DNA from: WTFV01 sp965203525
Lineage (GTDB): Bacteria; Acidobacteriota; Vicinamibacteria; Vicinamibacterales; UBA8438
DNA: 64,000 nucleotides
Direction of reading: 5' to 3'
Assembly (NCBI GenBank): GCA_965203525.1
Contig: OZ241898.1
Location: forward strand, 558,001-622,000
In this document: one piece after another, positions 38,750-48,628 of the stretch
How positions within the stretch are numbered: the stretch's first letter is position 1
How the letters are laid out: each line of letters begins with the position of its first letter
Notes under the pieces: model-generated
Seen by the model: the letters and a program-made list of their open reading frames with translations, nothing else
The model's database searches: none
What the model was told of the DNA's origin: nothing
Made by a program: the position numbers and the translations under genes

Positions 38750-39964
38750 ATGATCGATCTCGAATTGACGGAGGAACAACGGCTGCTGGAGCAGTCCGTG
38801 CGCGAATGGGCCGGGCGCGAGGTGGCGCCGCGGATTCGCGAGCTGGATCGCGAGCACCGGTTCGATCCCGCCATCCTCACGCAGATGGCGGACCTGGGAC
38901 TGCTGGGCATGTGCGTCCCGCGCGAGTACGGCGGCGCCGGCATGGATTACCTGAGCTACGGCCTGGCGTGCGAGGAGACCGAGTACGTCGACACGTCGTT
39001 GCGCGTGATCCTGTCGGTGCACCTTGCGCTGAACTCGCTGACCGTGCTGACGTGGGGCACCGAAGATCAGAAGCGCCGCTACCTCGTGCCGCAGGCCCGG
39101 GGACGGAAGATCGCGAGCTACGGACTCACCGAACCGGGCGCGGGCAGCGACGTCCGGGGCATCCGGACGGTGGCCGTCAAGCGCGGAGACCGCTACGTGC
39201 TCACCGGCGAGAAGATGTGGATATCGCTCGCCGACGTGGCGGACCACTTCCTGGTGTTCGCCTACAGCGACCCGGACAAGAAGCAGAAGCGCGACGTCTC
39301 CGGCATCAGCGCCTTTCTGGTGGAGCGGAGCTTTCCCGGTTTCTCCAGCGGCACCCTGACCGAAAAGTGGGGGATCCTCGCGGGGAACACCGGGTTCTTC
39401 AAGCTGGACGAGGTCGAGGTGCCCGAGGAGAACCTGCTCGGCCGCGAGGGCGAGGGCTTCAAGATCGCCATGTTCGCACTCGACCAGGGGCGGCTGAGCG
39501 TCTCGGCGGGCGCGACCGGGCTGATCCGCGCGTGCCGGGACGCCAGCGTCGCGTACGCCAGGGAACGCAGGACGTTCGGCGCGCCGATCGGCCAGCATCA
39601 GCTCGTCAAGGAGATGATCGCGCAGATGGAGTCCGACTACCAGGCGTCGCGGCTGCTCTGGATGCGCTCGGCGTGGCTGAAGAACGAGGGGCGGCGCAGC
39701 ACGCGCGAGACCGGCCTCGCCAAGTGGTTCGCGACGGTGGCGTCCGAGCGGGCGGCGGGCGACGCGGTGCAGGTTCACGGCGCCAACGGCTACTCCGACG
39801 AGTACCCGGTCGGGCGTTTCTACCGCAACTGCAAGGCCGCCGTGATCTACGAAGGCACGCGCGAGATTCACAAGATCATGCAGGCGGACTACGCGCTCGG
39901 CTACCGGGTGGACAAGCCGACGCGCTGCCGGTTGCCGGCGTACCGGGAGGCGGTGCGGGCGTGA
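38750..39964 (+). CDS. Acyl-CoA dehydrogenase
   Basis: A 404-residue FAD enzyme of fatty-acid beta-oxidation or related acyl-CoA oxidation. It has YGLTEPGAGSD, the WISLADVADHF segment and the C-terminal catalytic Glu in YEGTREIHKIM (near 367). Chain-length preference is not decidable. The stop overlaps the next start as GTGA, linking it translationally to the phosphatase gene. Confidence 0.9.
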   Translation: MIDLELTEEQRLLEQSVREWAGREVAPRIRELDREHRFDPAILTQMADLGLLGMCVPREYGGAGMDYLSYGLACEETEYVDTSLRVILSVHLALNSLTVLTWGTEDQKRRYLVPQARGRKIASYGLTEPGAGSDVRGIRTVAVKRGDRYVLTGEKMWISLADVADHFLVFAYSDPDKKQKRDVSGISAFLVERSFPGFSSGTLTEKWGILAGNTGFFKLDEVEVPEENLLGREGEGFKIAMFALDQGRLSVSAGATGLIRACRDASVAYARERRTFGAPIGQHQLVKEMIAQMESDYQASRLLWMRSAWLKNEGRRSTRETGLAKWFATVASERAAGDAVQVHGANGYSDEYPVGRFYRNCKAAVIYEGTREIHKIMQADYALGYRVDKPTRCRLPAYREAVRA

Positions 39965-40953
39965 CGGAGGCCGGCGACGATCTCGCGTACGGGTTTCTGG
40001 AGGTGGTCGAGCAGGCCGCGATTGCCTGCGCGCACACGATGGGGCAGGGCGACCGCCACCGTTCCGACCGCGTGGCGGTGGAGGCGATGCGCGCCCGGCT
40101 CGATCACGTGCCGATCGACGGCCGCGTGGTGATAGGCGAAGGGGAGCGCGACAAGGCCCCGATGCTGTACATCGGCGAGCGCGTCGGGCGCGGCGCGAAC
40201 GGCGAGGAGGGCCTGCCGCCGATCGACATCGCCGTCGATCCGCTCGAGGGGACGAACCTGTGCGCCACCGGCGCCCCGCGGGCCATCGCGGTGCTCGCCG
40301 CGTCCGAGCGGGGCGGGCTGCTGCATGCGCCGGACATCTACATGCAGAAGCTGGTGGTCGGCGCGCAGTCGAAGAACTCCGTCGATCTCGATGCGCCGGT
40401 GGCGCACAACCTGCAACAGATCGCCCGCTGCCTCGACCGGGACGTCGAGGATCTGGTGGTCGTCGTGCTCGACCGCAAGCGGCACGAACCGTTGATCGCG
40501 GACATCCGGGCGGCCGGCGCGCGCATTCGCCTCATCGGCGACGGCGACCTGACGGCGGCCGTCGGCGCGGCGGTGGTCGGCAGCGGCGTGCACGCGGTCA
40601 TGGGCAGCGGCGGGGCTCCCGAGGGGGTGCTCGCGGCGGCCGCCATGCGCTGCCTCGGCGGCGAGATCTTCGGCCGCCTGATCATCGACACGCCGGAAAA
40701 GGAAGCCCGCGCCAGGACCATGGGCATCGAGAACCCGCGCCGGGTCTACACCGCGGCGGATCTCGCGTCGGGGAAGCAGATCGTCTTCGCGGCGACCGGC
40801 GTGACCGAGGGGGCGCTGATGAAGGGCGTGCGGTTCTTCGGGGAAGGCTGCCGCACGAGCTCGGTCGTCATGCAGACCAGACCGCACCGGGTCCGGTTCA
40901 TCGACACGATCCACGTCAAGGAGCAGGCCGGGCGGCGGGGACTGCGTTTCTGA
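39961..40953 (+). CDS. glpX: Class II fructose-1,6-bisphosphatase
   Basis: The GTG at 39961 overlaps the preceding stop. The 330-residue protein has the metal-binding VIGEGERDKAPMLYIGE and DPLEGTNLCATG motifs and GSGGAPEGVLAAAA, all typical of GlpX. It dephosphorylates fructose-1,6-bisphosphate in gluconeogenesis. Coupling to an acyl-CoA dehydrogenase suggests growth on fatty acids. Confidence 0.92.
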   Translation: MTEAGDDLAYGFLEVVEQAAIACAHTMGQGDRHRSDRVAVEAMRARLDHVPIDGRVVIGEGERDKAPMLYIGERVGRGANGEEGLPPIDIAVDPLEGTNLCATGAPRAIAVLAASERGGLLHAPDIYMQKLVVGAQSKNSVDLDAPVAHNLQQIARCLDRDVEDLVVVVLDRKRHEPLIADIRAAGARIRLIGDGDLTAAVGAAVVGSGVHAVMGSGGAPEGVLAAAAMRCLGGEIFGRLIIDTPEKEARARTMGIENPRRVYTAADLASGKQIVFAATGVTEGALMKGVRFFGEGCRTSSVVMQTRPHRVRFIDTIHVKEQAGRRGLRF

Positions 40954-41095
40954 TTTCAGCCCTTGTCCGCGGGGTCCTCCGTCTTGCGGTGCTTCCGCCG
41001 CCGGAACGGGCGTCTCTTCTTGTCCTCGTGGACGCCGCCCTTCTGCCGCGGCAGCGGAACGCGGACGCTCGGCCGCGGGCGCCGGGAGGGGGTGC

Positions 41096-41767
41096 GTGGC
41101 GACTGACGTGACGTCGAGGCGTGAACTTTCCGCATGGCCGCAAACGTCGTCCGGCGATCCGGACCGTCCGGATCCGGGCGTGCTCCGTACCGCCGTGGCT
41201 GCGCTCGCGGCCGGCGAGGTGGTCGCCTTCCCGACCGACACGCTCTACGGTCTGGCCGTCGACCCCCGCCGATCCGACGCGGCGCGGCGGCTGTTCGCGT
41301 TGAAGCGGCGCCCGGCTGGCCTGGCCGTGCCGCTGATCGCCGCGGACGCCGCGCAGGTCGCGCGGGCGGCGCGGCGGCTCACCCCGCTGGCCCGGCGGCT
41401 GGCCGGCCGCTGGTGGCCCGGTCCGGTCTCCCTCGTGCTGGATGCGTCGCCGGCGCTGGAGCCGCGCCTTCTGCACGCGGACGGCACCGTTGCGCTCCGC
41501 GTGCCGGCGCATCCGCTGGCGCGGCGGCTCGCGCGGGACTTTGACCACCCTATCACGGCGACGAGTGCCAACCGCAGCGGCGAGCCGCCGGCCGCCGACG
41601 CGGCGTCCGCGGCGGCGGCGCTGGGCCGCGGAGTGGCCTGCGTGATCGACGGCGGGCGGACGGCGGGCGGTCCGCCGTCGACGATCGTGGACGTCCGCGG
41701 CGACGCGCCGCGGCTCGTACGGGAAGGGGCGGTCCCGTGGGACCGCGTGCTACAATCGCTCGCGTGA
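41096..41767 (+). CDS. tsaC: L-threonylcarbamoyladenylate synthase (Sua5/TsaC)
   Basis: First step of t6A37 tRNA modification. The 223-residue protein has FPTDTLYGLAVDP near 47-59, the KRRPAGLAVPL substrate loop and SANRSGEPP. It lacks the long C-terminal Sua5 domain. GTG at 41096 follows gggaggggg. It overlaps hflX as GTGA. The 142-base gap before it holds a possible antisense basic peptide frame (see findings). Confidence 0.9.
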   Translation: MATDVTSRRELSAWPQTSSGDPDRPDPGVLRTAVAALAAGEVVAFPTDTLYGLAVDPRRSDAARRLFALKRRPAGLAVPLIAADAAQVARAARRLTPLARRLAGRWWPGPVSLVLDASPALEPRLLHADGTVALRVPAHPLARRLARDFDHPITATSANRSGEPPAADAASAAAALGRGVACVIDGGRTAGGPPSTIVDVRGDAPRLVREGAVPWDRVLQSLA

Positions 41768-43071
41768 CGGGCTCCGCGGTGGCGGCGCGCGATGCCGTCG
41801 CGCGCGAGCGGGCGGCGATCGTCGGTCTGCAGCTCGGGGCGAGCCGCCGCGGCGCCGTCGAATCGTCGCTCGACGAGCTCGCCGGGCTGGTTCGCGCCGC
41901 CGGCGCTACGGTCGCCTGCCGGGCGATCCAGGAGCGCCCGAAGCCGGATCCGGCGCTCTTCATCGGCCGCGGCAAGGCCGAGGTCCTGGCGCGGGCGGCG
42001 GCCGAGGCGGAGGTCGATCTGGTCGTCGTCGATCACGAGCTGACGCCGGGCCAGCTTCGCAACCTCGAAGGCGTTTTCGACTGCCGCGTTCTCGACCGCA
42101 CGCAGCTCATCCTCGACATCTTCGCGGCGCGTGCCCGGACGCGGGAGGGCAAGCTGCAGGTCGAGCTGGCGCAGTTGCGCTACCTCCTTCCGCGGCTGGC
42201 GGGCAAGGGCGGCAGGCTGTCGCGCCTCGGCGGAGGGATCGGGACCCGCGGGCCGGGCGAAATGAAGCTCGAGACCGATCGGCGGCGCATACGGCAGCGG
42301 ATCGGCCGCCTTTCGCGCGACCTGGAGCTCGTCCGGCGCCGCCGCGGCCAGTTGCGCGACCGCCGCCGCCAGCGCGCGGCGCCGACCGTCGCCTTCGTCG
42401 GCTATACGAACGCGGGCAAGAGCTCGCTGTTCAATCTGCTGACCGGGGGTGCGGCCGAGTCGTCCGACGCGCTCTTCGTGACCCTGGATCCGCTCGTCCG
42501 TTCACTGAAGCTGCCGGACCGCCGCACGGTGCTCGTGTCCGACACCGTCGGCTTCGTCGATCGGCTGCCGCACACGCTCGTGGCGGCGTTCCGGGCGACC
42601 CTCGAGGAGGTGACGTCGGCCGACCTGCTGCTGCATGTCGTCGACGCGAGCCACGACGAGCACGCATCGCGCAGGGCGGCGGTCGAGCGGGTGCTCGAGG
42701 AGGTCGGCGCCGCGGAGCGGCCGACGCAGCTAGTGCTCAACAAGAGCGATCGCGTCGAAGCCGCGGCGCTGGAGAGACTCCGGGCGGAACATCCGGGCGC
42801 GGTCGTCACGTCCGCGGCGGACGGCAGCGGCCGGGGGGAACTGATCGACGCGGTCACGGGCCGGCTGCGGGTCGAGACGAGGCGCATCCGGCTGTCGTTC
42901 GACGACCGGCGGCCGGCGGACCGCCGCGGGATGTCGGCGGTCTATCGGCACGGCCGGGTTCTCCGTCACGTCAACGACGGCGGCCGCGCGGTGATCGACG
43001 TGGAGGCGCCGTCCCATCTGGTCGACCGCTGGCGGCGCGGCGTCTGGCCGGACCGGGAGCGTCCGTCGTGA
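41764..43071 (+). CDS. hflX: GTPase HflX
   Basis: The 435-residue ribosome-associated GTPase has an N-terminal HflX domain with FIGRGKAEVL and GGGIGTRGPGE. A coiled segment links to the G domain. G1 is GYTNAGKSS near 214-222, G3 is DTVGF and G4 is NKSD. It splits stalled or hibernating ribosomes under stress. The GTG at 41764 overlaps the tsaC stop. Its own stop overlaps the next GTG. Confidence 0.93.
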   Translation: MTGSAVAARDAVARERAAIVGLQLGASRRGAVESSLDELAGLVRAAGATVACRAIQERPKPDPALFIGRGKAEVLARAAAEAEVDLVVVDHELTPGQLRNLEGVFDCRVLDRTQLILDIFAARARTREGKLQVELAQLRYLLPRLAGKGGRLSRLGGGIGTRGPGEMKLETDRRRIRQRIGRLSRDLELVRRRRGQLRDRRRQRAAPTVAFVGYTNAGKSSLFNLLTGGAAESSDALFVTLDPLVRSLKLPDRRTVLVSDTVGFVDRLPHTLVAAFRATLEEVTSADLLLHVVDASHDEHASRRAAVERVLEEVGAAERPTQLVLNKSDRVEAAALERLRAEHPGAVVTSAADGSGRGELIDAVTGRLRVETRRIRLSFDDRRPADRRGMSAVYRHGRVLRHVNDGGRAVIDVEAPSHLVDRWRRGVWPDRERPS

Positions 43072-44423
43072 CCCTGCGCGCGGCGTCCGGCGCCCTCCTC
43101 GCCGCCGCGCTGGTCGCCGGCGGGTGCGCCGCCCGGGTGCCGGTCGTGACCTCCCCCGCGTTTCCGGATTTCGTCTTTCCCGCGGTTCCCGCCGCCTGGG
43201 CCGCCGCCGAGGTGGCGGGCGAGCACCGCGACGCGTGGGCGTTCCTGCAGGCCCGCGATCTCGAGCAGGCCGAGCAGCGGTTCGCCGCGCTCGTTGCGCG
43301 GGACGCCGCCTTCTTTCCGGCGCACGCGGGGCTCGGATGGGTGCGCGTCGCGCGGGGGAGCTACCGGGACGCGGTGGCGCATTTCGACGACGTGCTCGCC
43401 GCGGCGGCGGACTACGTGCCCGCCCTGGTGGGGCGGGGCGACGCGCTGCTGGCCGCCGGCGACGCGGGCGGCGCGCTGGCGAGCTTCGAAGGCGCGCTTG
43501 CCGCGGACCCGGCGCTGGAACGCGTCGCGCGGCTCGCCGGCGAGCTCCGGCTGCGGGTGATGACCGAGCGGCTGGCCGACGCGGACGCCGCCATCGCGGC
43601 GGGGCGGCTGGCCGACGCCGAGGCCGCCTACGAGGACGTGATCGCGGCGTCGCCCGACAGCGCCTTCCTGTACGTGCGCCTCGCCGAGCTCGAGCAGCGG
43701 CAGGGCGAGACGGCCGCGGCGCTGGCGCACGCGCGCCGCGCCCGGCAGCTCGATCCGAACGATGCGGGGACGGTGGTGCTGGAAGCGTCGCTGCTCGAGG
43801 CGCTCGGCGATCTGCCGGCGGCCCGGGACGCCTACGAGCTCGCGGAGGCGCTCGACCCGGCCGGCGCGTCGGCGGCGGGACTGGCGCGCGTCCGCCGCGA
43901 GCTGGCGCTGGCGCGGCTGCCGGCCGAGTACCGCGGCATCGCCGGCGTCGACTCGGTGACGCGCGGCGACCTGGCCGCCCTGCTGGGCGTGCGGTTGGCG
44001 GAGTTCCTCGGCGACGCGGCGATCGGCGCCGGGACGCCGATTCTGACGGATACGCGCGACCACTGGGCGAGCCGCTGGATCGTGGAGGCGGTGCGGGCCG
44101 GCGTCATGCACGCCGGCGCCGGCAACCGGTTCGAGCCGCAACGGCCGGTGCGCCGGGGCGATCTGGCCGCCGTGGTGGCCGGCGCGCTCGACCTGATCGC
44201 CGAATTCGACCCGCCGGCGGCGCGCCGCTGGCGGGCGGCGCGCGTGACGTTCTCGGACATGGGCCCCGAACACCTGCGCTACGAGAGCGCGGCGCAGGCG
44301 GTGGCCGCCGGGGTGCTGCCGATCCTGGGCGGCCAGCGTTTCGATCCGACGCGGCCGGTGGGCGGCGAGGAGGCCGTCGACGCCGTCGAGCGGCTCGCGC
44401 GGCTGGCCGCCGGTTCGGGGTGA
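43068..44423 (+). CDS. TPR lipoprotein with C-terminal SLH-like segments
   Basis: The 451-residue protein has a lipoprotein signal (LVAGGC, Cys near 20). About six TPR units follow (55-290). The C-terminal part contains two S-layer-homology-like segments: DTRDHWASRWIVEAV with RFEPQRPVRRGDLA, and FSDMGPEHLRYESA with RFDPTRPVGGEEA. SLH motifs bind cell-wall polymers; TPRs bind partners. The likely location is the periplasmic face of a membrane. It is coupled by GTGA overlaps to genes on both sides. Confidence 0.75.
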   Translation: MTLRAASGALLAAALVAGGCAARVPVVTSPAFPDFVFPAVPAAWAAAEVAGEHRDAWAFLQARDLEQAEQRFAALVARDAAFFPAHAGLGWVRVARGSYRDAVAHFDDVLAAAADYVPALVGRGDALLAAGDAGGALASFEGALAADPALERVARLAGELRLRVMTERLADADAAIAAGRLADAEAAYEDVIAASPDSAFLYVRLAELEQRQGETAAALAHARRARQLDPNDAGTVVLEASLLEALGDLPAARDAYELAEALDPAGASAAGLARVRRELALARLPAEYRGIAGVDSVTRGDLAALLGVRLAEFLGDAAIGAGTPILTDTRDHWASRWIVEAVRAGVMHAGAGNRFEPQRPVRRGDLAAVVAGALDLIAEFDPPAARRWRAARVTFSDMGPEHLRYESAAQAVAAGVLPILGGQRFDPTRPVGGEEAVDAVERLARLAAGSG

Positions 44424-44986
44424 GCGCGATGACGGCGTTGACCACCGCCAACCAGCTCACGCTGTTCCGGCTCCTCGCGGTGCCCTGCGTGGTCATCCTG
44501 GTGCTGTACGGCTTCAACGGCTGGGCGCTCCTCACCTTCGTGACCGCGGGCGTCACGGATGCGCTGGACGGCGTGATCGCCCGCCGTTCCGGGCAGCCCA
44601 CGAGCCTCGGCGCGTTCCTGGACCCGATGGCCGACAAGCTGCTGCTCGTGTCGACCTTCGTCGTGCTGACCCTGGAGCGCGACCCGCCGATGCCGAACGC
44701 GCTTCCCGTCTGGCTCACCGTCCTGGTCATCAGCCGCGACGTCGTGATCGTGCTGACGGTGGCGGTCGTGAACCTGGCGATCGGCCGCCGCGAGTTCCAT
44801 CCGTCCGCGCTGGGCAAGGTCGCGACGCTGCTCTACGTGCTGACCTGCGCCTTCACGCTTCTGTTCAACTATCTGGGGCGTTCTTCCGTGGTCGTCGACA
44901 CCCTGGTGTACGCGGCGCTCGTCGTGACCGTCGTTTCCGGGCTGCACTACATCGTGCACGTCGCGCGCCTGGTCAACGAGGCGTAG
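44420..44986 (+). CDS. pgsA: CDP-alcohol phosphatidyltransferase (phosphatidylglycerophosphate synthase-like)
   Basis: A 188-residue membrane enzyme with the CDP-alcohol motif DALDGVIAR followed by GAFLDPMADK. About five helices are present. It probably makes phosphatidylglycerophosphate from CDP-diacylglycerol. Start choice: GTG at 44420 overlaps the preceding stop like its neighbours; ATG at 44429 is the alternative. The symbol is inferred from size and motif only. Confidence 0.8.
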   Translation: MSAMTALTTANQLTLFRLLAVPCVVILVLYGFNGWALLTFVTAGVTDALDGVIARRSGQPTSLGAFLDPMADKLLLVSTFVVLTLERDPPMPNALPVWLTVLVISRDVVIVLTVAVVNLAIGRREFHPSALGKVATLLYVLTCAFTLLFNYLGRSSVVVDTLVYAALVVTVVSGLHYIVHVARLVNEA

Positions 44987-45038
44987 GCGCGCCCGGGCGC
45001 GGCGCACGGGGGCCCCGTCCCCGGCGGCCCGCCGGCGG

Positions 45039-45986
45039 TCAGCGCACGCCGGCGGTCGCCAGCGCGGAGCGGAAGTAGTCGATCGTCGCCCGCAGTCCCT
45101 CGGCCAGCGACACCCGCGGTTCCCAGCCCAGGGCCGTCCGCGCGCGGGTGATGTCCGGTTGGCGCACTTTCGGGTCGTCGGTGGGAAGGGGCATCCGGAC
45201 GACGCGCGATCGCGACCCGGTCGCGGCGATGATGGCGTCGGCGATCCCGCGGATCGTCATTTCGGCCGGATTGCCGAGGTTGACCGGCTCGCTGACGTCC
45301 GAGTCGGCGAGCGCGGCGATGCCGCGCACCAGGTCGCTGACGAAGCAGAAGCTGCGGGTCTGGTCGCCGGCGCCGTAGACGGTGACGTCTTCGCCGCGCA
45401 GCGCCTGCGTGATGAAGTTCGGAATCGCGCGGCCGTCGCGCAGCCGCATTCGCGGCCCGTACGTGTTGAAGATGCGGGCGATCCGGGCGTCGAGCCGGTG
45501 GTAGCGGCGGTAGGCGGTGGTGAGCGCCTCGGCGAAACGCTTGGCTTCGTCGTAGACGCCGCGCGGACCGACGGGGTTGACGTTGCCCCAGTAGCTCTCG
45601 CGTTGCGGGTGCTCCAGCGGGTCGCCGTAGACCTCCGACGTCGAGGCCAGCACGAAGCGCGCGCCCTTGGCCTTGGCCAGTCCCAGCGCGTTGTGGGTGC
45701 CGAGCGCGCCCACCTTCAGGGTGGGAATCGGCAGCTCCAGATAATCGACCGGGCTGGCCGGGCTCGCCCAGTGCAGAACCAGGTCCACCGGTCCCGCGAC
45801 GGCGATCTCCCGGGTGACGTCGTGCCGCACGAACTCGAACCGCCGGCCGCCGAGATGCCGGACGTTGTCGAGGCTGCCGGTCAGCAGGTTGTCGATCCCG
45901 ACCACCGAGTACCCGCGGTCGAGCAGGTTGTCGGCGAGATGGGAGCCGATGAAGCCGGCGACTCCGGTGATCACGGCGCGCGGCAT
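45039..45986 (-). CDS. UDP-glucuronate decarboxylase (UDP-xylose synthase), SDR family
   Basis: The 315-residue protein has GVAGFIGSHLADNLL at 8-22, STSEVYGDP and the YDEAKRFAEA catalytic Tyr-Lys. HWASPASPVDY and TYGPRMR motifs mark the UXS group. It would convert UDP-glucuronate to UDP-xylose for polysaccharide synthesis. The supplying UDP-glucose dehydrogenase is encoded at 53050-54345. It ends the minus-strand glycosyltransferase run. Confidence 0.88.
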   Translation of the reverse strand: MPRAVITGVAGFIGSHLADNLLDRGYSVVGIDNLLTGSLDNVRHLGGRRFEFVRHDVTREIAVAGPVDLVLHWASPASPVDYLELPIPTLKVGALGTHNALGLAKAKGARFVLASTSEVYGDPLEHPQRESYWGNVNPVGPRGVYDEAKRFAEALTTAYRRYHRLDARIARIFNTYGPRMRLRDGRAIPNFITQALRGEDVTVYGAGDQTRSFCFVSDLVRGIAALADSDVSEPVNLGNPAEMTIRGIADAIIAATGSRSRVVRMPLPTDDPKVRQPDITRARTALGWEPRVSLAEGLRATIDYFRSALATAGVR

Positions 45987-46001
45987 CGAGGGTGGCGCGG
46001 G

Positions 46002-47444
46002 TCAGTACGCGTGGCGGTGGAACGAGAGGCGGAGCAGCGTGAGCCACATGATCTTGAAGTCGAGGGCGACGGACCAGTTCTCGATGTAGTAGAGATCGTA
46101 CTCGATGCGCTTCTCGAGCGAGGTGTTGCCGCGCAGGTCGTTCACCTGCGCCCAGCCGGTCAGGCCCGCCTTGACCTTGTGCCGGAGCATGTACTGCGGG
46201 AGACGGTCCTTGAACCGCTCCACGAAGTAGGGCCGCTCGGGGCGCGGCCCGACCAGTGACATCTCGCCGCGCAGCACGTTCCAGATCTGCGGCAGCTCGT
46301 CGAGGCTGAAGCGGCGCAGCACGCGCCCGATCGGCGTGCAGCGCGGATCGTCCCTGCGCGTCCAGATCGGTCCCGTGTCCCGTTCCGCGTCGTCGAACAT
46401 GGAACGGAACTTCAGGGTGACGAAGGGCCGGCCGTCCAGTCCCATGCGCTCCTGCCGATAGATGGCGGGTCCCGGCGAGGTGATGCGGATGGCGGCGGCG
46501 ATGACCGCCATCGGCAGCGCCAGCACCGCCAGGGCCGCCAAGGCGCAGCCGACGTCGATCAGCCGCTTGACCACGGCGTTGAGGCCCCGCAGCGGGACGT
46601 CGTTGACGTTTATCAGTGGAATGCCGTCGAGTTCCTCCAGCCGGGCGCGCAACGTGACGAACTGCAGGAAGTCGGGCACCACCTTGACGTCGATGCACGC
46701 GCGGTTGGCCACTTCGATCAGTCCGAGCAGACTGACGTGCCGATCCAGCGGGAGCGCCGCGTACAACTGGTCGATCCGCTCGCGGGCGACGACGTCCCCG
46801 GCGTCGGCCAGCGTCCCGAGCAGCGGCAGGCCGCGGTAGCCCGCCCGGTCGCCGCCGGCGTCCTCGTCGTCGAGGAATCCGACGACGTGGTACCCGAACC
46901 CGGCATGCCGCAGGAATCGATCCGCGACGTGGCGCGCCAGATCGCCGGTGCCGGCGATGAGCACGCGCCGGAGTCCGATGCCCGCCGCGAACCGCCGGCG
47001 CATGTAGCGCCGCGCCAGATCCCGCGAGCCGTACGCCAGGCTGACGTTCAGGAGGATGAACAGGCCCCACACCAGGCGCGAGACCTCGAACGTGCCGGCT
47101 TCCCGGTCGGCCGGCGAGGCGGAGTAGACCTGCACGTAGAGCGTGCCGAGCAGCCCGGCGACCACCGCGATCAGCGTTCCGACGAGCACGTTGAAGAAAT
47201 CGTCGACGCCGGTCCGGTGGCGGTGCAGGCGGTAGGCGCCCGCGAGGTGGAACGCCAGGGGCACGAGCAGGCCGATGAACGGCATCAGGACCACGTACTG
47301 GGGCACGAAGTCCGGCCGGCCCTTCGGCGTCGCGAAGAGTCCGAGCTCGAAGCGCACGAAGTAGGCGAGCGCGAACGCCGCCATGCCGAGGGCGAAATCG
47401 AGCGCCGCGTGGCACGCGACGAGCACTCTCGTCTGGCGGGTCAT
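46002..47444 (-). CDS. Undecaprenyl-phosphate sugar phosphotransferase (WcaJ/WbaP type)
   Basis: The 480-residue priming enzyme for exopolysaccharide has four N-terminal helices (about 8-125) and a Rossmann-like CoA_binding_3 region with LIAGTGDLARHVA. A fifth hydrophobic segment leads into the catalytic domain with KFRSM, RRFSLDELPQ, LRGEMSLVGPRPE and GLTGWAQVN. It transfers a hexose- or pentose-1-phosphate to undecaprenyl phosphate. Its ATG overlaps the preceding stop as ATGA. Confidence 0.92.
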   Translation of the reverse strand: MTRQTRVLVACHAALDFALGMAAFALAYFVRFELGLFATPKGRPDFVPQYVVLMPFIGLLVPLAFHLAGAYRLHRHRTGVDDFFNVLVGTLIAVVAGLLGTLYVQVYSASPADREAGTFEVSRLVWGLFILLNVSLAYGSRDLARRYMRRRFAAGIGLRRVLIAGTGDLARHVADRFLRHAGFGYHVVGFLDDEDAGGDRAGYRGLPLLGTLADAGDVVARERIDQLYAALPLDRHVSLLGLIEVANRACIDVKVVPDFLQFVTLRARLEELDGIPLINVNDVPLRGLNAVVKRLIDVGCALAALAVLALPMAVIAAAIRITSPGPAIYRQERMGLDGRPFVTLKFRSMFDDAERDTGPIWTRRDDPRCTPIGRVLRRFSLDELPQIWNVLRGEMSLVGPRPERPYFVERFKDRLPQYMLRHKVKAGLTGWAQVNDLRGNTSLEKRIEYDLYYIENWSVALDFKIMWLTLLRLSFHRHAY

Positions 47445-48628
47445 GTCGTCGGTCTCGTCTCGTCCTGCGATCCGGGATTCGCGTCGGCCGCCGCGAGGGC
47501 TTCGATGGCCGCGCGCATCCGCGCCTGGAACGTCGGCCGGGAGAAACGCTCTGCCGACCGCCGGAGCCGCGCCGGATCGAACGCCCGATCGTCGAGCGAC
47601 CGGATGGCCGCGGCGAAGGCGCCGGCCGTCGCCTCCGGCACGAGCAGGCCGGTGACGCCGTGCTCCACCGTCTCGCACGCGCCGCCGCGGGCGAGCGCCA
47701 CGACGGGCCGCCCGCAGGCCTGCGCCTCGACCGGCGCGATGCCGAAGTCCTCCTCGCCGGTGAGCAGGCACGCCCGGGCGCCGCGGTACAGCTCGCGGAG
47801 CCGGGTCTGCGGGCAGCGCTCGATGAACTCCACCGCCGGACCGGCCAGGCGGCGCAGGCGGCCGGCCTCGGGCCCGGCACCGACGACGCGCAACGGCACG
47901 CGCGCCAGACGGCACGCCTCGAGCGCGAGGTCGACCCGCTTGTAGGGCACCAGCGCCGAAACGACGAGGAGATAATCGCCGGGCGCCGACCGGTCCGGAT
48001 GGTAGAAGTGCGTGTCGACTGGCGGTTCGAGCACGTCGGCAGTCCGATTATAGTATCGGCCGATGCGATCCGCGACGTACCGCGAAATGGCCACGTAGCG
48101 GTCGACGCGGTCCGCCGTCGCCGCGTCCCAGCGGGCGAGCCGCCGCAGCGCGAGCCGGTAGAGCCGGCTCCGGAACGCGCCGACCCGCGCCGGGCCGAAG
48201 TAGGCGTCGAACTGATCCCACGCGTAGCGCATCGGCGTGAAGCAGTAGCAGAGGTGGCGCGCGCGGCCCGTCGGCACGACCGCCTTGGCGGCGCAGTGGC
48301 TGGTGCTGATGACGAGGTCGGCGTCGTCGAGGTCGAGCTGCTCGACCGCGGCGGGGAACAGCGGCAGGTACTGGCGGTAGCGCGTCCGGGCCAGCGGCAG
48401 GCGCTGGATGCAGGACGGCCGCGGGCGGTGCGACTCGATGCGGGGCGACACGCTCCCGGGCACGTGCAGCAGGGCCAGCAGCCGGGCGCGCGGCACGAGC
48501 TCGAGGATCGCTTCGAGGGCGATCTCGCCGCCGCGCATCCCGGTCAGCCAGTCGTGCACGACGGCGACGCGGCGGCCCCCGACGTCGGCCGGAGCGGCCG
48601 CCGGTGGAGCGAGGGTTCCGTCGTTCAG
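47441..48628 (-). CDS. Glycosyltransferase family 4
   Basis: The roughly 395-residue GT-B enzyme starts with VAVVHDWLTGMRGGE and has VVSALVPYKRVDLAL. The donor site is GEEDFGIAPVEAQACGRPVV. It probably adds one sugar of the exopolysaccharide repeat. The start is unclear. A CTG at 48628 overlaps the upstream stop as CTGA, with gggggcgag ahead of it. The only ATG/GTG/TTG is a GTG at 48685, 61 bases inside the previous gene and without a ribosome site. Confidence 0.85.
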   Translation of the reverse strand: MNDGTLAPPAAAPADVGGRRVAVVHDWLTGMRGGEIALEAILELVPRARLLALLHVPGSVSPRIESHRPRPSCIQRLPLARTRYRQYLPLFPAAVEQLDLDDADLVISTSHCAAKAVVPTGRARHLCYCFTPMRYAWDQFDAYFGPARVGAFRSRLYRLALRRLARWDAATADRVDRYVAISRYVADRIGRYYNRTADVLEPPVDTHFYHPDRSAPGDYLLVVSALVPYKRVDLALEACRLARVPLRVVGAGPEAGRLRRLAGPAVEFIERCPQTRLRELYRGARACLLTGEEDFGIAPVEAQACGRPVVALARGGACETVEHGVTGLLVPEATAGAFAAAIRSLDDRAFDPARLRRSAERFSRPTFQARMRAAIEALAAADANPGSQDETRPTT

